NCBI GenBank assembly: GCA_905250025.1
Contig: CAJNOJ010000132.1
Coordinates: 174,422 to 238,421 of the forward strand
Length of the DNA stretch: 64,000 nt
Source of the DNA: Adineta ricciae
Lineage: Eukaryota > Rotifera > Eurotatoria > Adinetida > Adinetidae
Reading direction: 5' to 3'
Shown: positions 11,978-23,573 of the stretch, in pieces
Numbering within the stretch: the stretch's first letter is position 1
How the letters are laid out: every line of letters begins with the position of its first letter
Position numbers and translations under genes: made by a program
The notes under the pieces: generated by a model
Told to the model about the DNA's origin: nothing
Seen by the model: the letters and a program-made list of their open reading frames with translations, nothing else
Database searches by the model: none

Positions 11978-13757
11978 TTATATGTCATTCCGTGTTGTTG
12001 TTGTTGTGAGTGTGCCCGTTGCTTTTCTTTTGGTACTTGTGACAAAATTCCACAATTCGTTCGCATGCATCTCGAACATTTTCAAAAGGAGCGACTGTGA
12101 CCAGACGACAATAGTTCGAGATACCAAATGACTAAGAACAGCACGATCACATTTGAGTGTATTTAATACACGATTTCACTTACTGTGCACGGTACGCATG
12201 AAACTGCTTGTTCATCCATTAACTTTTTAGCAAAATCTATTTCGTTCTCAATTGTTCCGTCGAATTGATCAGGATTAATACGTATCTAGTCAAATAAATA
12301 TTAATTGAGAGAATAGACGAGTTCGCTTTTTGCTCACGAGCATATAGAGAGCACCTTGTGATTTATGGGGTTCGATAGTAGGCTGTGCTTGTGACAAGAT
12401 ATCAAACATTAATTCCGCATTTTTCTATTCAACCCAAAATATGATTATAAATTATAGATTGTAACTGAATATTTACTTGAACGTATGCCATGTAATCTTT
12501 GAAATAGATTTTTGGAGTCTCGTTTAGAATGCGAGGTAGAGCAGCTTGAATGATCGAGTTTGGTCCAAGAAGTCGCACACTTAAATCAAATAAACAAGGC
12601 CGAACCGAATCTATATATACAAATGAAGATAAAATATCGCAAGTCGATACAAAAATAAGATGTTAACCGAATAAATAATTCATTGGATCATGAATAGCAA
12701 TCCATCCACATCGCCAACCAGGACAACAGAATAGTTTGGAAATTCCACCACATGTCAACACGGGTACTCGTTCGGATAAAGTTGCCGTCGCATGGAATTT
12801 CACACCTTCGAATGTCTGTGAATACATGATCGTTGATAGATGGTGTTCGTTTTATGGTGACTCACCATTCCGGCGTAGATTTCATCTGAAATGATCGGCA
12901 AATGGTGTTCTTCACACACAGCGATCAAATCGAGAAGACGTTCTCGTGAGAAAACAGTGCCACATGGATTTGATGGATTGTTGATGAGAACAGCTCGTGT
13001 TCGCTCGTCGATGTTTTTTTTTTAAATCTTCAAAATCGATTTCCCATCCTTTGTCAGGGCGAAGATTATAGAAACGCGGTTCGATGTGACCGGCAGCACA
13101 GAGAGAATCGAATAACGAGAAACTTGACCGCGGGATAAGAATATTATCGCCTGGATCAGCCAAACATGTGAAACACGTTTCGATAGCTTGATTACAGCCA
13201 CTTGTCATAATGATATCCTGCAAGAAGAAGGAAAACTTTGATCTAGTTAGAAAATATTTAACTCACATCGATTGTAAACTTGAGATTGCTGTCAGAAAGA
13301 AATTCAGCGACAGCTTGACGGGTGATACTATTTCCTAAATGCAGACAAGTTCCATTTGTTGCGCAAATCGCCCAATTGACTAACCGTATGAAATAGCATA
13401 ACCATGTGCTGAAGATTCTTGAATTGCATCAACAATCGCTGCACGCGCTTCCGTAGGTGGGAGTAATTCACCTTAACATGTCGGATCACCTACATCAAAT
13501 TTTACAGATATCAAACACTTCTTTCTTATACTTACCGATAGAAAGAGTAATTGTCGATTTACTTGGTACTGATTCGTCGGTAGATTTAGACTTTTTAGCA
13601 CTTGCCATCCATCGTGCAGTAGCACTTGTTGCTAAAGCTGCCTGTGAACTTTTAATTTGCCAATTGTCATCTTTAGTTGAGCCGTTCTGTAAGATTTACA
13701 AAAGACGTCTTTCAAAAACAGTAAAAATGAAAATGTCTTTTGTCTGACCTGCATCAT
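11978..13757 (-). pseudogene. Tyrosine aminotransferase, broken (copy A)
   Basis: Class I PLP-dependent aminotransferase of the tyrosine aminotransferase family (tyrosine plus 2-oxoglutarate). Ten exons can be followed: 13749-13757, 13536-13686, 13385-13489, 13267-13334, 12866-13217, 12668-12815, 12477-12610, 12338-12424, 12184-12285 and 11978-12131. Matches include DIIMTSGCNQAIE, the NNPSNPCGTVF segment, DEIYAGM, the PLP-lysine region GGISKLF, PGWRCGWIAIHD and GALYML. Two lesions stand out: an in-frame TAA at 13473-13475 just after GDPTC, and a +1 frameshift in a 10-base A tract (T at 13014-13023) after DFEDLK. A sequencing slip could explain the second but not the first. The C-terminus ends in an Asn run from a GTT microsatellite. 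Confidence 0.8.
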
Positions 13758-14758
13758 TGCTTTGATAATTTCAATAATTTACTTGTAGAATACTGCTCTA
13801 GAAAGAAAAAAAGTCAAATGACTACTGATTACCAGTGAAAGAGAGAAATATATGCTTCTATCGTCGGCTTTCAAGGAGACACAGCTCAACAAGATTGAGA
13901 TCGAGATAGAAAACAGTAAAAGAAAGAGTCAGAGAGTGTTATACACACACGGCAGTTACTTAACATACACATAAAGTTATAATAAAAATCATCCAGATAT
14001 CAGATAGTGGAGATAACGCGGTTGAAAAAGCAATTTTTGCAGTTGCCTGTAATTTATGTCGTGATATTTTCTTAATATTATCTCTCATCAGTGTGAATGA
14101 TATGTATATAGAATAAAATATAAAAATTAATCAGACGAAAATCAATAGACTAAACTTTTCTGATGTTTACATAAATTGATAGAAAAAGTGAACACATTGT
14201 CGAGTAAACATCTTGTTGACGTTAAGATCGAATTGCGATCTAAATTTGAAGTGTATCAGAAGACACATAATGCCGTAAAAGAGTTGATTCTTTAATATGA
14301 GTATTTAGATTTGTTTTTTTTTGGATAAGAAATAAAATCATTGTTCGAAATAGACGGTATTCTGATTATTTCAATCATCGTGTTGATAATGAACTGTATA
14401 TTCAAATGAATGAATATCACAGTCAATAATACTAGATTATAGTTCTTGTCAAATTGATTTAACATCGAAGAGTTCAATTTTCCGCATTTGCTGTGTATCC
14501 CAGTGGTTTTACAGGATGGTTCAAAGTGAAAAATCTGACATTTTTTTCTGAGTACAATGCGAAGTAGATATCTTTTTACGATCTCCCTCGCCGTGATAAA
14601 AAAAAAACTTTTGGTTCTCTTATTTAACGATCGATTTATGGACGATCATAAAACTACTGAGTTTTTTATATTCTTATTGTGTATAAAACAGAGTCGTTTG
14701 TTTCTAACAACATCAGAGAATAACAAAGTACACTCTCAGTATCTTTGTGAACGTTAAC
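13758..14758. other. Divergent intergenic region (aminotransferase / P450)
   Basis: About 1 kb, AT-rich, between divergently transcribed genes, presumably promoter sequence. Its left third (to 14097) is absent from copy B together with the aminotransferase 5' exons. No gene is seen. Confidence 0.5.
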
Positions 14759-16294
14759 ATGGCACTTCTCACGGTGTTATACGTTCTACTTGGTTCAATT
14801 TCTTTTATTATCTTCTATATTTACTGGAAATATATATATACTAAGAAATGTCTTTATCATATGTTTCGTAATCAAGGTATACCATGTGAACCGTTTGTTC
14901 CATTTGTCGGACAACTATCTGATATACGCCGTGCGAGCGTTAATGATAATGCCATGGACTATCGACTCGCTTTAGCGAAAAAACATGGTTACGTCTACGT
15001 TTCGGGATTCGGCCCATCGATACATTTGAATGTAATGGAACCAGACATGCTTGCTGATGTTTTTGGTCGGTCGCATGCACAAGATTATAATAAACCGGAA
15101 GATACCGTGGCAGTTTTTGAGCCTCTTATTGGTAAACACAATCTACTGACGAGTGAAGGAGAGGAACATGATCGTGCACGAAAAATGCTAAATCCTGCGT
15201 TTAACTTCATCAAATTACAATCCATGATTCCTATCATAGTCGATCAGACAAGTAGAGCTATCGATGATTTACTCTCATCGGCAAAGCAAGGTCAAGTGGT
15301 CGATTTACAAACAGAATTTACTAATCTCACTCTAGCAATTATTTCCTCAAGTGCGTTTGGTAAAAGTCTAGAAACCATGAAGAATGCAAAACAAATTGTC
15401 AGTCACGCATTCAATGATCTACTGGCAGCGATAGCTTATCGAACTATGCGAGCAATTAACGTGATGCCAATTATTTGTCGATTACCGTTTTGGCGTAAAA
15501 ACATCGTCGATAAAGGCTCACGCGAGATTTTTCAGTTTGTCGATCAAATAATTGCTGACCGTCGATCTCATCGGTCAACTAGTTTATCTACCAACGAAGA
15601 TCTTCTCGATCTCCTTCTCACAGCAGTCGATAACGAAGGAGAGTTTTTCAGTAATGAAGAAATTAAAGATCAAGCGTTAACATTTGTATTTGCTGGACAT
15701 GAGACAACAGGCCATTTGATAACTTGGATTATGTACATATTAATGACACACAATGATGTACTACAAGTTTGTCGCGAAGAAATCGATCGAGTACTTCCAA
15801 ATGGGACGCCACCTGACGCCGAACGTATAAGTAAATTAGTGGTATGCGAAGCGATCATACAAGAAACACTTCGTTTGTATCCACCAGCACCATTCATGAT
15901 ACGAAAATGTATCCGTGAACACATCATCGGTAGTAAAGAACATCGGCAAATACAAGTTCCTGTTGGTGCAACCATTCTACTTAATAGTTATGTTCTCCAT
16001 CGACGCGAAGAGTTTTGGCCAAGACCAGAAGAATTTGATTATACACGTTGGATTCGAGATCCGATAACAGGCCTCAAACCTAAACTAACTCATCCATTCT
16101 GTTATTTACCATTCGCTGCTGGACCACGAAATTGTATTGGTCAGAACTTTGCTCTACTCGAAGCCAAGATCATGTTGGCGGCACTTGTCCAACGATGCCA
16201 GTTCGAACTAGAACCCGGCCAAAAGATTATCCCGGAAACTTGCGTCACTATGTCACCAAAGTACGGACTACGAGCAAAGATTGCTCAGCGATAA
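14759..16294 (+). CDS. Cytochrome P450 (copy A)
   Basis: Intronless 511-residue microsomal-type P450 monooxygenase. Start chosen at ATG 14759, which places a signal-anchor helix (LLTVLYVLLGSISFIIFYIYW) right at the N-terminus. Family motifs in order: I-helix FAGHETTGHLI (oxygen activation), ETLRLYP (K-helix ExxR), PEEFDYTRW, and the heme loop PFAAGPRNCIGQNFAL with the Cys thiolate ligand. Length is normal for the family (about 500). The subfamily cannot be assigned with confidence; the motifs fit a clan 3/4-like eukaryotic P450. The substrate is unknown. Copy B (29828-31363) differs at about 15 residues, none in the catalytic motifs. Confidence 0.95.
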   Translation: MALLTVLYVLLGSISFIIFYIYWKYIYTKKCLYHMFRNQGIPCEPFVPFVGQLSDIRRASVNDNAMDYRLALAKKHGYVYVSGFGPSIHLNVMEPDMLADVFGRSHAQDYNKPEDTVAVFEPLIGKHNLLTSEGEEHDRARKMLNPAFNFIKLQSMIPIIVDQTSRAIDDLLSSAKQGQVVDLQTEFTNLTLAIISSSAFGKSLETMKNAKQIVSHAFNDLLAAIAYRTMRAINVMPIICRLPFWRKNIVDKGSREIFQFVDQIIADRRSHRSTSLSTNEDLLDLLLTAVDNEGEFFSNEEIKDQALTFVFAGHETTGHLITWIMYILMTHNDVLQVCREEIDRVLPNGTPPDAERISKLVVCEAIIQETLRLYPPAPFMIRKCIREHIIGSKEHRQIQVPVGATILLNSYVLHRREEFWPRPEEFDYTRWIRDPITGLKPKLTHPFCYLPFAAGPRNCIGQNFALLEAKIMLAALVQRCQFELEPGQKIIPETCVTMSPKYGLRAKIAQR

Positions 16295-16724
16295 TAAAAA
16301 CAATATTGGTATATCAGTTTCTTTTCTTTACCAATGCTTACATCCTTCACTCGAAAATTAAAAGATAGACAAAGAACAATTTCGTCAACATGTGATTGAC
16401 ATGATTGTGATGCTTTTCTGTGTTTCAAAATAAACTAAATTAATACAACTAACAAATAGTAATAACATGATCATTTTCTTGTTGCACGTTTGTGAGATAT
16501 GTTTGTAAAAGAACATATCGTTCTGTATACCAGTTGAATTAAAACAGGTCAAAAACGATAATTTTATTTCGAACCACATATATGGGACTCTTTCTAATAT
16601 TTGAGCATAGACATCAACACCTAACTTTCTTCATTGAATATTCGTCTTGGTTTCTACGTCGTATTGCTGACCATGGTAATGATAAAATATAAAATGAATA
16701 TTTATAGTTTCTTAAAGTAGGAAA
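16295..16724. other. Intergenic, no gene seen
   Basis: AT-rich 430-nt spacer downstream of the P450, about as well conserved in copy B as the genes around it. It has no open frame of interest. Confidence 0.5.
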
Positions 16725-18262
16725 ATGGATCGTTCGATCAAACTACATGCACCCATGGAAGAACATGACTATAATACGTATTAGCATTGGTCACTCGAAA
16801 CTATGGCGCTGCCTTTCAAGTTCCAACTAACTACCGCCTACTCGCAAAAACAGAATTCAACGAAAGTTATTGGCTGACAGTTGATGATATCGTTGCCTGG
16901 TTGGGCAAACTTGATACAGAGATGATGAACATTGATTATGATCTTCATTTAACTCACTTATTCAAGATCAAAACAGTTGAAGAATTATCTACTACTCGGT
17001 ATATCGTGTGCAACCACTCTGATTGTCAATCTATCTGATTGAGACGATATCGAATAATGAAGCAACGGTTCAACGACCGATATTAACACCTATTTGGTCA
17101 CTCGATGAAACTCGCTTTGCCGGAGAAACAAGCAGTCTAACATTGCACGACCACTATTTAGATTATTTGTGACAACAGCGCCGGATCAGTCACTTGGTTA
17201 TTGAATCTTCGTGCAAATAATATGCAATGCGATCTCTTATTCTATAGTTTTATGATCGTTTTACCTGATGAATTTATCGTCTTCATCGACAATCCGAACG
17301 AGACAAAGGATTCGGACAGATGAGTTCACATGTGTGTTCGTCATCGATACTCTACATTCTTCATCCATATACATTTCGCATTCACCAATTCAATAAATGA
17401 AAGAAATTAAGAATTCCACTGAGTTAGACGGTTTTCTTCAATGTCATTATCGAGACTGCGCAGTAGTACGTGAAACATTTCAGTAACTTCAGTAATCCAT
17501 TGATAATAATTCGCTTATAACTGAATATGACGTAGTCAAGTATCTCGAACAACGTCAGCGAAAAAAAAACAGTTGTTCATTAGAATTGCTTTCGATGCGA
17601 TATCAGCCTGTGGAGCGAATACATTGCTCATTGAATATGCATTGTCAGGTAATAAATATGCAAAAACTATTGGGCAAGATTTATATTACCTTGATGGTAG
17701 CACTAATTACTACGATGGAACGACAGACATGACACGTACATTTCATTTTGGGCAAATCTCATAAAAACAAATAGAATGTTACATACTATTATTACGTGGC
17801 GTATTAGCTATATAGAAATGACCGTATTTCCGAGCAAAGATTTCATTATAGGATACCGAATAGATGCTCTTTTGCAACAATATCTTAATGCTTATCATTA
17901 CGCAAGTAATCGTATCCTCGTTGGCCATGTATCACACGGTCAATGTGTTATCAAAGGTGGAGTTGTAATTTCTGATAGCTCTACAGTATCTAGTCGAATA
18001 CCTATTCGACTAGGAATGATTATCACACTTGAACTAGGTATCTATGTCAATGGTGAATAGGATATTTGAATAAAAAATGTGTATGCAGTCGAAGATGATC
18101 AGATGGAAGGGATGCGTTTTGTTTCATTAACGTTAATATCCTATTCTCGTAAAATGATTGACCTTAACTCGCTTACGAAATAGGAAGGAATTAAAATGGA
18201 TTCATAATTATCAGCACTTATGTTTGAAGAAAGTCAATGGTAAACAGTGGATAGTGAATGAA
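16725..18262 (+). pseudogene. Aminopeptidase P (Xaa-Pro aminopeptidase, M24B), decayed (copy A)
   Basis: Scattered pieces of an XPNPEP-like metallo-aminopeptidase (removes an N-terminal residue before proline) remain in order: MDRSIKLHAPMEEHDYN at the start, an ALW-like block, YYDGTTDMTRTFHFG (the DGTTD metal-ligand region), FIIGYRIDALLQQYL, a corrupted GHGV...VNEGP region, PIRLGMIITLELGIYV (normally LEPGIY) and SRKMIDLNSLT near 18160. Frames shift repeatedly and a TAG stops the first segment soon after the start. The same early TAG and much of the other damage are present in copy B, so decay began before the copies diverged. Not expected to make an enzyme. Confidence 0.8.
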
Positions 18263-18515
18263 ATCATTGCCTTCAATTAATCTAATTGTGATACGAACAC
18301 GAAATACATGCCTTATTCTTGTAATTCATGAAAATAAAACTTTTTCTGTAGTTATTAAATTGATAAACCAAAGGAAATATGGATGCTAACATTGGAAAGA
18401 CTAATACTATTACCTACTCATAGCCTTAGATATGATTGTTACTTTTGAGGATGAAGTTACATAGTAGAAATTTATTAAATAAAAAAAACAATCTCTTTTT
18501 CAATCATGACATACG
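18263..18515. other. Short intergenic spacer
   Basis: AT-rich sequence between the aminopeptidase relic and the 3' end of the PARP gene, with no gene. Confidence 0.4.
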
Positions 18516-19422
18516 TTACGCTTTGTAAACGATTTTTAAGTAAGGCAATGCCTGACCATAGCGATACACAATATATTCCGTCATTGTTGAGTGCTTGCCA
18601 ATTATCGAATGGAATCCTAGTGGAGCTGATACCAATGTTTTATCTGTAGTTGTTAAGACCTTAGATTCACCCAAGAGCACCTTGTTATAAAACATGACGC
18701 GAGTGCCATCGGTGGGATTTACATCAGTATAGCCGTGCGATTTTTGTGGATTGTCAGCAAAATAAGCACCATGACCATATAAGCCATCTTTACTAAAATA
18801 TCGATCGTCGTACCCGTCTTCGGTAATACCTTTAGCACCAAAACTTTTCGCACCGTGAAATAATTCTTGTTCATTTGGATTTTGATTTGGACACTGCTTG
18901 GAAGTGAGTTTCTTTATACCTTCGTAGATCTCTTCGAGAAAAGGATTTCGTATCTCTTCTATTGAGATAATTTGAACGGCACTAATGTTTGTCATCTTCG
19001 CTGAAACAGCAATATACAGAGTAGCACTCGTTGGTAGGGGCACTAGAATGGCATAATGTTGATGGTGAGGATTGGGCAAGATTGATATGACAGGTCCATC
19101 TTGAGCCCATCCACGACGTATCATTTTGTCAATACGCTGTTGAACGAATGTATCGGTTGGACGAAGAACTTGAAAACGTTTGTTTCTGATATGTTTAACA
19201 ATCTTTTCTAAATCAATTTCGTAAGGTTTTCGTTGTATGTCGATACGCATTCCAAGTTCATGAGTATAATCTTTCTCTACGGATAGATTACTCACATCTA
19301 AATCAATTCGATCATGTGTCAATGCGACGTGTGGTTCAATCAAATCCATAGTAAATGGTCCTGTTGGTTCATTCAAATCGAATAATAAAACATATCTCCA
19401 AGTGTCACGTTTGACTTCGCAT
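18516..19422 (-). CDS. PARP-domain protein, C-terminal fragment (copy A, cut by N)
   Basis: About 302 residues identical in layout to the C-terminus of the large gene at 33613-40351. They run from the middle of the nucleotidyltransferase-like region (CEVKRDTWRYVLLF) through the PARP catalytic domain with ELFHGAK (His), GHGAYFADNPQKSHGYT (Tyr) and TEYIVY (Glu), the H-Y-E triad of NAD-dependent ADP-ribosyl polymerases or transferases. The reading stops being alignable exactly at the N (19423), corresponding to 34519 in the full gene. On the other side of the N lies NO VEIN-like sequence, so any protein reading across it is artificial. The upstream exons are not in the window for this copy. Confidence 0.88.
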
Positions 19423-19423
19423 N
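19423..19423. other. Assembly gap (single N) joining the two copies
   Basis: The left flank ends inside a PARP exon and the right flank begins inside exon 3 of the NO VEIN-like gene, at the base matching 2451. The true distance is unknown. Confidence 0.95.
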
Positions 19424-20624
19424 CGAGAACATCATTCCTCAAATTTTCTGTCGCTTTTCTCTGCATTTCACCAGTATACACGTGAAAATGTCGCCATACG
19501 ATATTTGAGACCTACATATAATCTTACATGGTGAGTCAACAACGCTCAATAAGATATTTCTCATACCTCTTGTAAATATGGAAATGATTTACAATACAAC
19601 CCAAGTTCTCTTTGTGTTCTCAATTGGTTACGGTTGACGAGCTCGTTGAGAAATTCACCATATTGAACGTAGCCTCTGAATCGTTGACGAAACTGGATAA
19701 ACAACGCAATAACATCACCGCTCACCAAAAATGGAATTGGTTGATGTCGTCGGGTTGGCTCATAACGGAACACTCGTTTTACATCCGGATTTTCATCAAG
19801 AGGACCCAGAAGTGCGTCTTCGTACGTATTCAACTTAAGAAATCCAGCTAGAAGCGATCCAAGATCGTGCAAGGTGCATAACACGAAAATTTGTTCGAAA
19901 ATTTGCATATAAAATGTGACTTTTCTTATTCGATCAGTTAGATTTACCAAAGGACTGAATTCACTGGAGCGAACCCCCAATTGGCTCCACGACGCGACAC
20001 CATAGTGCTTGAACAACTCTAACTGAACACGTTCACGCGAGACAAACTCTCGGCTTCGGTGAATGCTAATAATAATTTCGGATAGTTTTCTAGAAATATC
20101 TTCCACATAAGCTGATCGCGATTGAGGCACATGATATTGAGTTCTTGTGTTGGATTGAACGAGTATTGCCGGTGTGTAAGTATAGAGAGATGTAGGTACC
20201 AATGCTGGAACGTTCATATGCGGTACCTGTGGAACTCGAGTCGTGATTAGTGTTGCTGCTTGTGTAGGCCGGTTCTCATGCTGACTACGGTGCTCTATAT
20301 CAAAATTATTCTTCTCATCTGTTATCAGTTGGTGTACGACATTTGAATACGAAGTCTAAGCAACATAAATAATAATTAGAATCGAGAAAAGCTAAAGCTA
20401 CGATATACTTCTTTTATTTGAGTATTACGTCTCGAAGGTTGACTTGGTACTGGTTCACCAAGCGCCGGGAACATTTCATTGTAGTTACCATCCAATTGGA
20501 ATCCTATTTGAGCAATTGAAGCTGATTGTGGTGTGGTGCGAATCTGTTGAGGTTGCTGTCTTGATGTGTAATGCACATAATTCGATCTACTCCCATCGTT
20601 TTTTCGATTAATGGTATTCTTCAT
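19424..20624 (-). CDS. NO VEIN-like ATPase, N-terminal fragment (copy B, cut by N)
   Basis: Exons 20409-20624, 19567-20355 and the first 88 nt of exon 3 (19424-19511), matching the copy A gene at 3436-3651, 2594-3382 and 2451-2538 with the same splice sites. Reading frame is open throughout. The ATPase part is lost beyond the N, so the fragment carries only the unrecognised N-terminal region. Whether this allele or paralogue is complete in the organism cannot be judged here. Confidence 0.75.
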
Positions 20625-21208
20625 TGTAAATGCAGTATCTAAACTAATATCAAAATGAGTTTTGTAAATTTTCAACTGAGAAGAGATTTTATGCTTGCAG
20701 TTATTGACTACGACTTAGAAACATCAAAGATGGAAATTAAAAAATTCATCCCATATAAAATTTTTGCATGTCGATGTAAAACGATAAAGTTATTTCGGTT
20801 GTTATGAATTGCCCTTTTCTGTGCGTCTGATAGAAAGAAAAATAACATGACATCGTATGCGTCTCTACTCCGGTAGTAGATTATTCATTAAGAAGACTGA
20901 GAATGTTTCATCGAGAAGAGAACGACAAAAGTTGCTTGGAAAAAAACGACGTGTTTTTTAACAGTGAAAGAGAATATAACAGATGTCACTTGTTTTTCTT
21001 AGAAAGACGAATAGAACATACATTGACAAAATTTTCCAACTATGAATCATCGTAAGGATCCATAGTTTTCATTCAATAAGACGGAAAGAAAGAATATCTC
21101 ACGACAGAAATAATCTTCAGATTTACGTAGTATTCTTTATTCAATTAAAAAAAAACAAATTTGCATATCTTTCACAGTAGTCACATATCTCTCTGCTACT
21201 TGAATCAG
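20625..21208. other. Intergenic, no gene seen
   Basis: Counterpart of 3652-4234 in copy B, with the same AT-rich spacer and no gene. Confidence 0.5.
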
Positions 21209-21671
21209 TTATTTCAAAGCAATACCATTGCCATCAGGAAAGGCACCAGCCAAGATTCGAATCCAGTCGGTCAGCCACCAAATACTTGAAGCTATGCCAG
21301 CAAGTACCCGCAAACACTGGAAGCATGCTCCGATAGAGCTGTCTTTCCCACACCCTGCCGCTAGTATACTACAGCAGCATCCGCATGATACCAGTATCTT
21401 GAAAACACCGGCCACTATGTATTTAGTAGTGCTACGAGAGAGATAGAACCAATCAGCACCAAAACTTCCCACAAACAAGGAGAGTAAAAAAGCAGTCCAT
21501 TTCGATTTTTGCTCGTATGAACAAGGTTCTTTTTCATTTTGTGTCACCCAACCATCTACACATACACAAACTCGATCGCGACATTGCTCATGAGCGCTGC
21601 AGTCACCGGCATAGTAACAGATTCGAGACTTTAATAATCGCTCGGTACTGTTACTGTGTTTATTTTGAATC
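21209..21671 (-). CDS. TM2 domain protein, start missing (copy B)
   Basis: Residues from IQNKHSNSTERLL to the stop match copy A closely (Cys-rich segment, GSFGADWFYLS, CGCCCS, stop at the same place). The signal peptide and first ~30 residues fall in the missing 716 nt. The apparent reading across the N into other sequence is not real. Confidence 0.8.
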
Positions 21672-21672
21672 N
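21672..21672. other. Assembly gap (single N) hiding about 716 nt
   Basis: The left flank matches copy A up to 4697, and the right flank resumes at the base matching 5414. The missing part holds the TM2 start codon and its upstream region. Confidence 0.9.
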
Positions 21673-22107
21673 TCGCTGAAGAAAGAGCGAATAGATAACC
21701 ACATGTCAATAAATAATGTTATTGTTGTTGTATGCTCTATGTACTGACCGGCAAGAAAAAACAGTGCAGCAAGACACGATTTTAATACCGAAAGGAAAAG
21801 AAAATGTTCGTTTCGAAAATGTCCAGACGAGATAGATATCACCAGAGAGAAACAGCTGTGCAATGATATCATTCACATGCGAGATTAGATAAAGAACATG
21901 CTTTAACCATACATTCGTCCATATGTATCACGAATATGTTTCTTTTCGTCTATACAATTCTATTCGATTCGTTCTTGTAATTCCTTCTCTATCTTTCTTC
22001 ACGTCTTGCCTATACAAACAATTCTCTTCGTTATCTTCCTATATAATATCGACTATCGTTTGGTAGTAGTACAGTTTTACTTGTACACAGCTCGCGCAAG
22101 ATCAACG
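21673..22107. other. Upstream region of SLC35A copy B
   Basis: Counterpart of 5414-5847 in copy A, with no gene. Confidence 0.45.
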
Positions 22108-23437
22108 ATGAATAACAAGGTACAAGAAACAGTGAACTTTATTGGTCGTTCTTATATTTTAGTAATTGAGTTTAGGTTGCACCCGAGGATCTGACTATCG
22201 AATTGGAAACAGCCAAGACGGCTCTACTTACCGCGGAGACTGAGAAAGGTAATTTATTCATGCCATTGGTTCGATTTGTATCAGGCGTCATTTCGTTCGT
22301 CTAGTATCGCTTGACACTGCAAAATCGTCCGGTCATGTGACGATGAGACGTCTCAGTCTAGTCCTGTTAGCGGTACAAAATGTAGTTCATATTCTACTTG
22401 TACGCTATGTGCGCACACTGCCAGGTCCACGATTTATCAAGTCAACTTTCGTGTTCGTTACAGAAATTCAAAGGACTATATTCAGTATTTTACTAGTTTG
22501 GCACGAAGAACGTAGTATTATTGCCGGTACAAAAAAGATTTATAATCAGATCCTTGGAAATCCGCGTGATACACTGATGGTTAGTATTCCAGCATTTATC
22601 TATACAATACAGAACAATCTCATCATCATCGCTGTGTCAAACCTTGATGCACCGACTTATATGGTATGTCATACAGGCTATGTTAATCCAATCCATTGTA
22701 ATTCACGCAGGTTACCAATCAATTGAAAATTTTCACGACGGCTATGTTTACGGTCACCATGTTGAATCGTCGACTAGGTCTTATTCAATGGTTGTCGTTG
22801 GTTTCTCTCTTCTGTGGTATCTGCCTTGTACAAGTTGACAGTATAACTTCGAAAGAGCCGAAAAAGGATGTGAATGCTGTCGTCGGACTTCTGGCAATGG
22901 TCTGTTCTAGTGAGTAGAAACTAATGACTTATTGAGCTTCTTAGCACGTTTCTTCATTTAGGTATTTCCAGTGGCTTTGCAGGTGTGTTTATAGAGAAAC
23001 TTTTGAAGAATTCTGATGTATCAGTATGGATTCGAAATATTCAATTGGGCATGTTCAGCGTGATCGGTAGCCTGTCGGTGATGTTTATAATAGACGGAAA
23101 AGAAGTGCAAGAGAAAGGCATTTTGTACGGTTACTCTGAGATGGTATGGATGTCCACGATTGGTCATTCCCTAGGTGGATTAATCGTCGCATTAGTTATT
23201 AAATACGCCGACAATATTTTGAAAGGTTTCGCATCAGCATCAGCCATTATTCTTGCGTGCATTATTAGCGTGGCGCTGTTTGATTTTCAACTGACTGTTC
23301 CAATGGTGTTTGGCTCCCTATTGGTCATCGTATCTATTTTGGCTTATTCGAATGTGTGCGTATTCGTTGACACGTCAGCGATTGATTTTACCATGATGGA
23401 CAAGTTGAACTTTTTTGTAAAGAAGATGCCCATGTAA
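22108..23437 (+). CDS. Nucleotide-sugar transporter, SLC35A type (copy B)
   Basis: Same five-exon structure as 5848-7178, starting with the four-residue exon MNNK and keeping every GT-AG site. The signature VTNQLKIFTTAMFTVTMLNR and the C-terminal helices are unchanged. Differences from copy A are few and conservative (for example MFSVIG block identical, CILVD to CVFVD). No lesions were seen, so both copies look functional. Expected in the Golgi membrane, supplying a UDP-sugar. Confidence 0.92.
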
Positions 23438-23573
23438 TTCCTTTTGTTAACTGTAGGACAATGTTCATAAAGAACATTAGAGCAGTCATTTTTGTGCAAT
23501 TCGAATTAATATTCACTCTTAATTAATATTTTACTCTCTTTCTGTTTAGGATTAATCTTTCGTAACTAGATAA

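Larger units (their letters stand above)
2451..19422. repeat. Duplicated locus, copy A
   Basis: The whole stretch is matched gene for gene, intron for intron, by 19424-34519 in the same orientation, at a few percent difference judged by eye (about 15 of 511 residues differ between the two P450s). Copy A ends at the N in the middle of a PARP gene. It retains segments that copy B lacks (4698-5413 and 12929-14097). Confidence 0.93.

Noticed and set aside
11748..12100. Plus-strand frames as genes
   Set aside because: They overlap the 3' end and last exon of the aminotransferase on the other strand, and the frames are not kept in copy B.
19360..19511. A chimeric protein reading from the NO VEIN-like exon into PARP
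   Set aside because: The open frame spans the N at 19423, where unrelated exons are joined; it is an assembly product.
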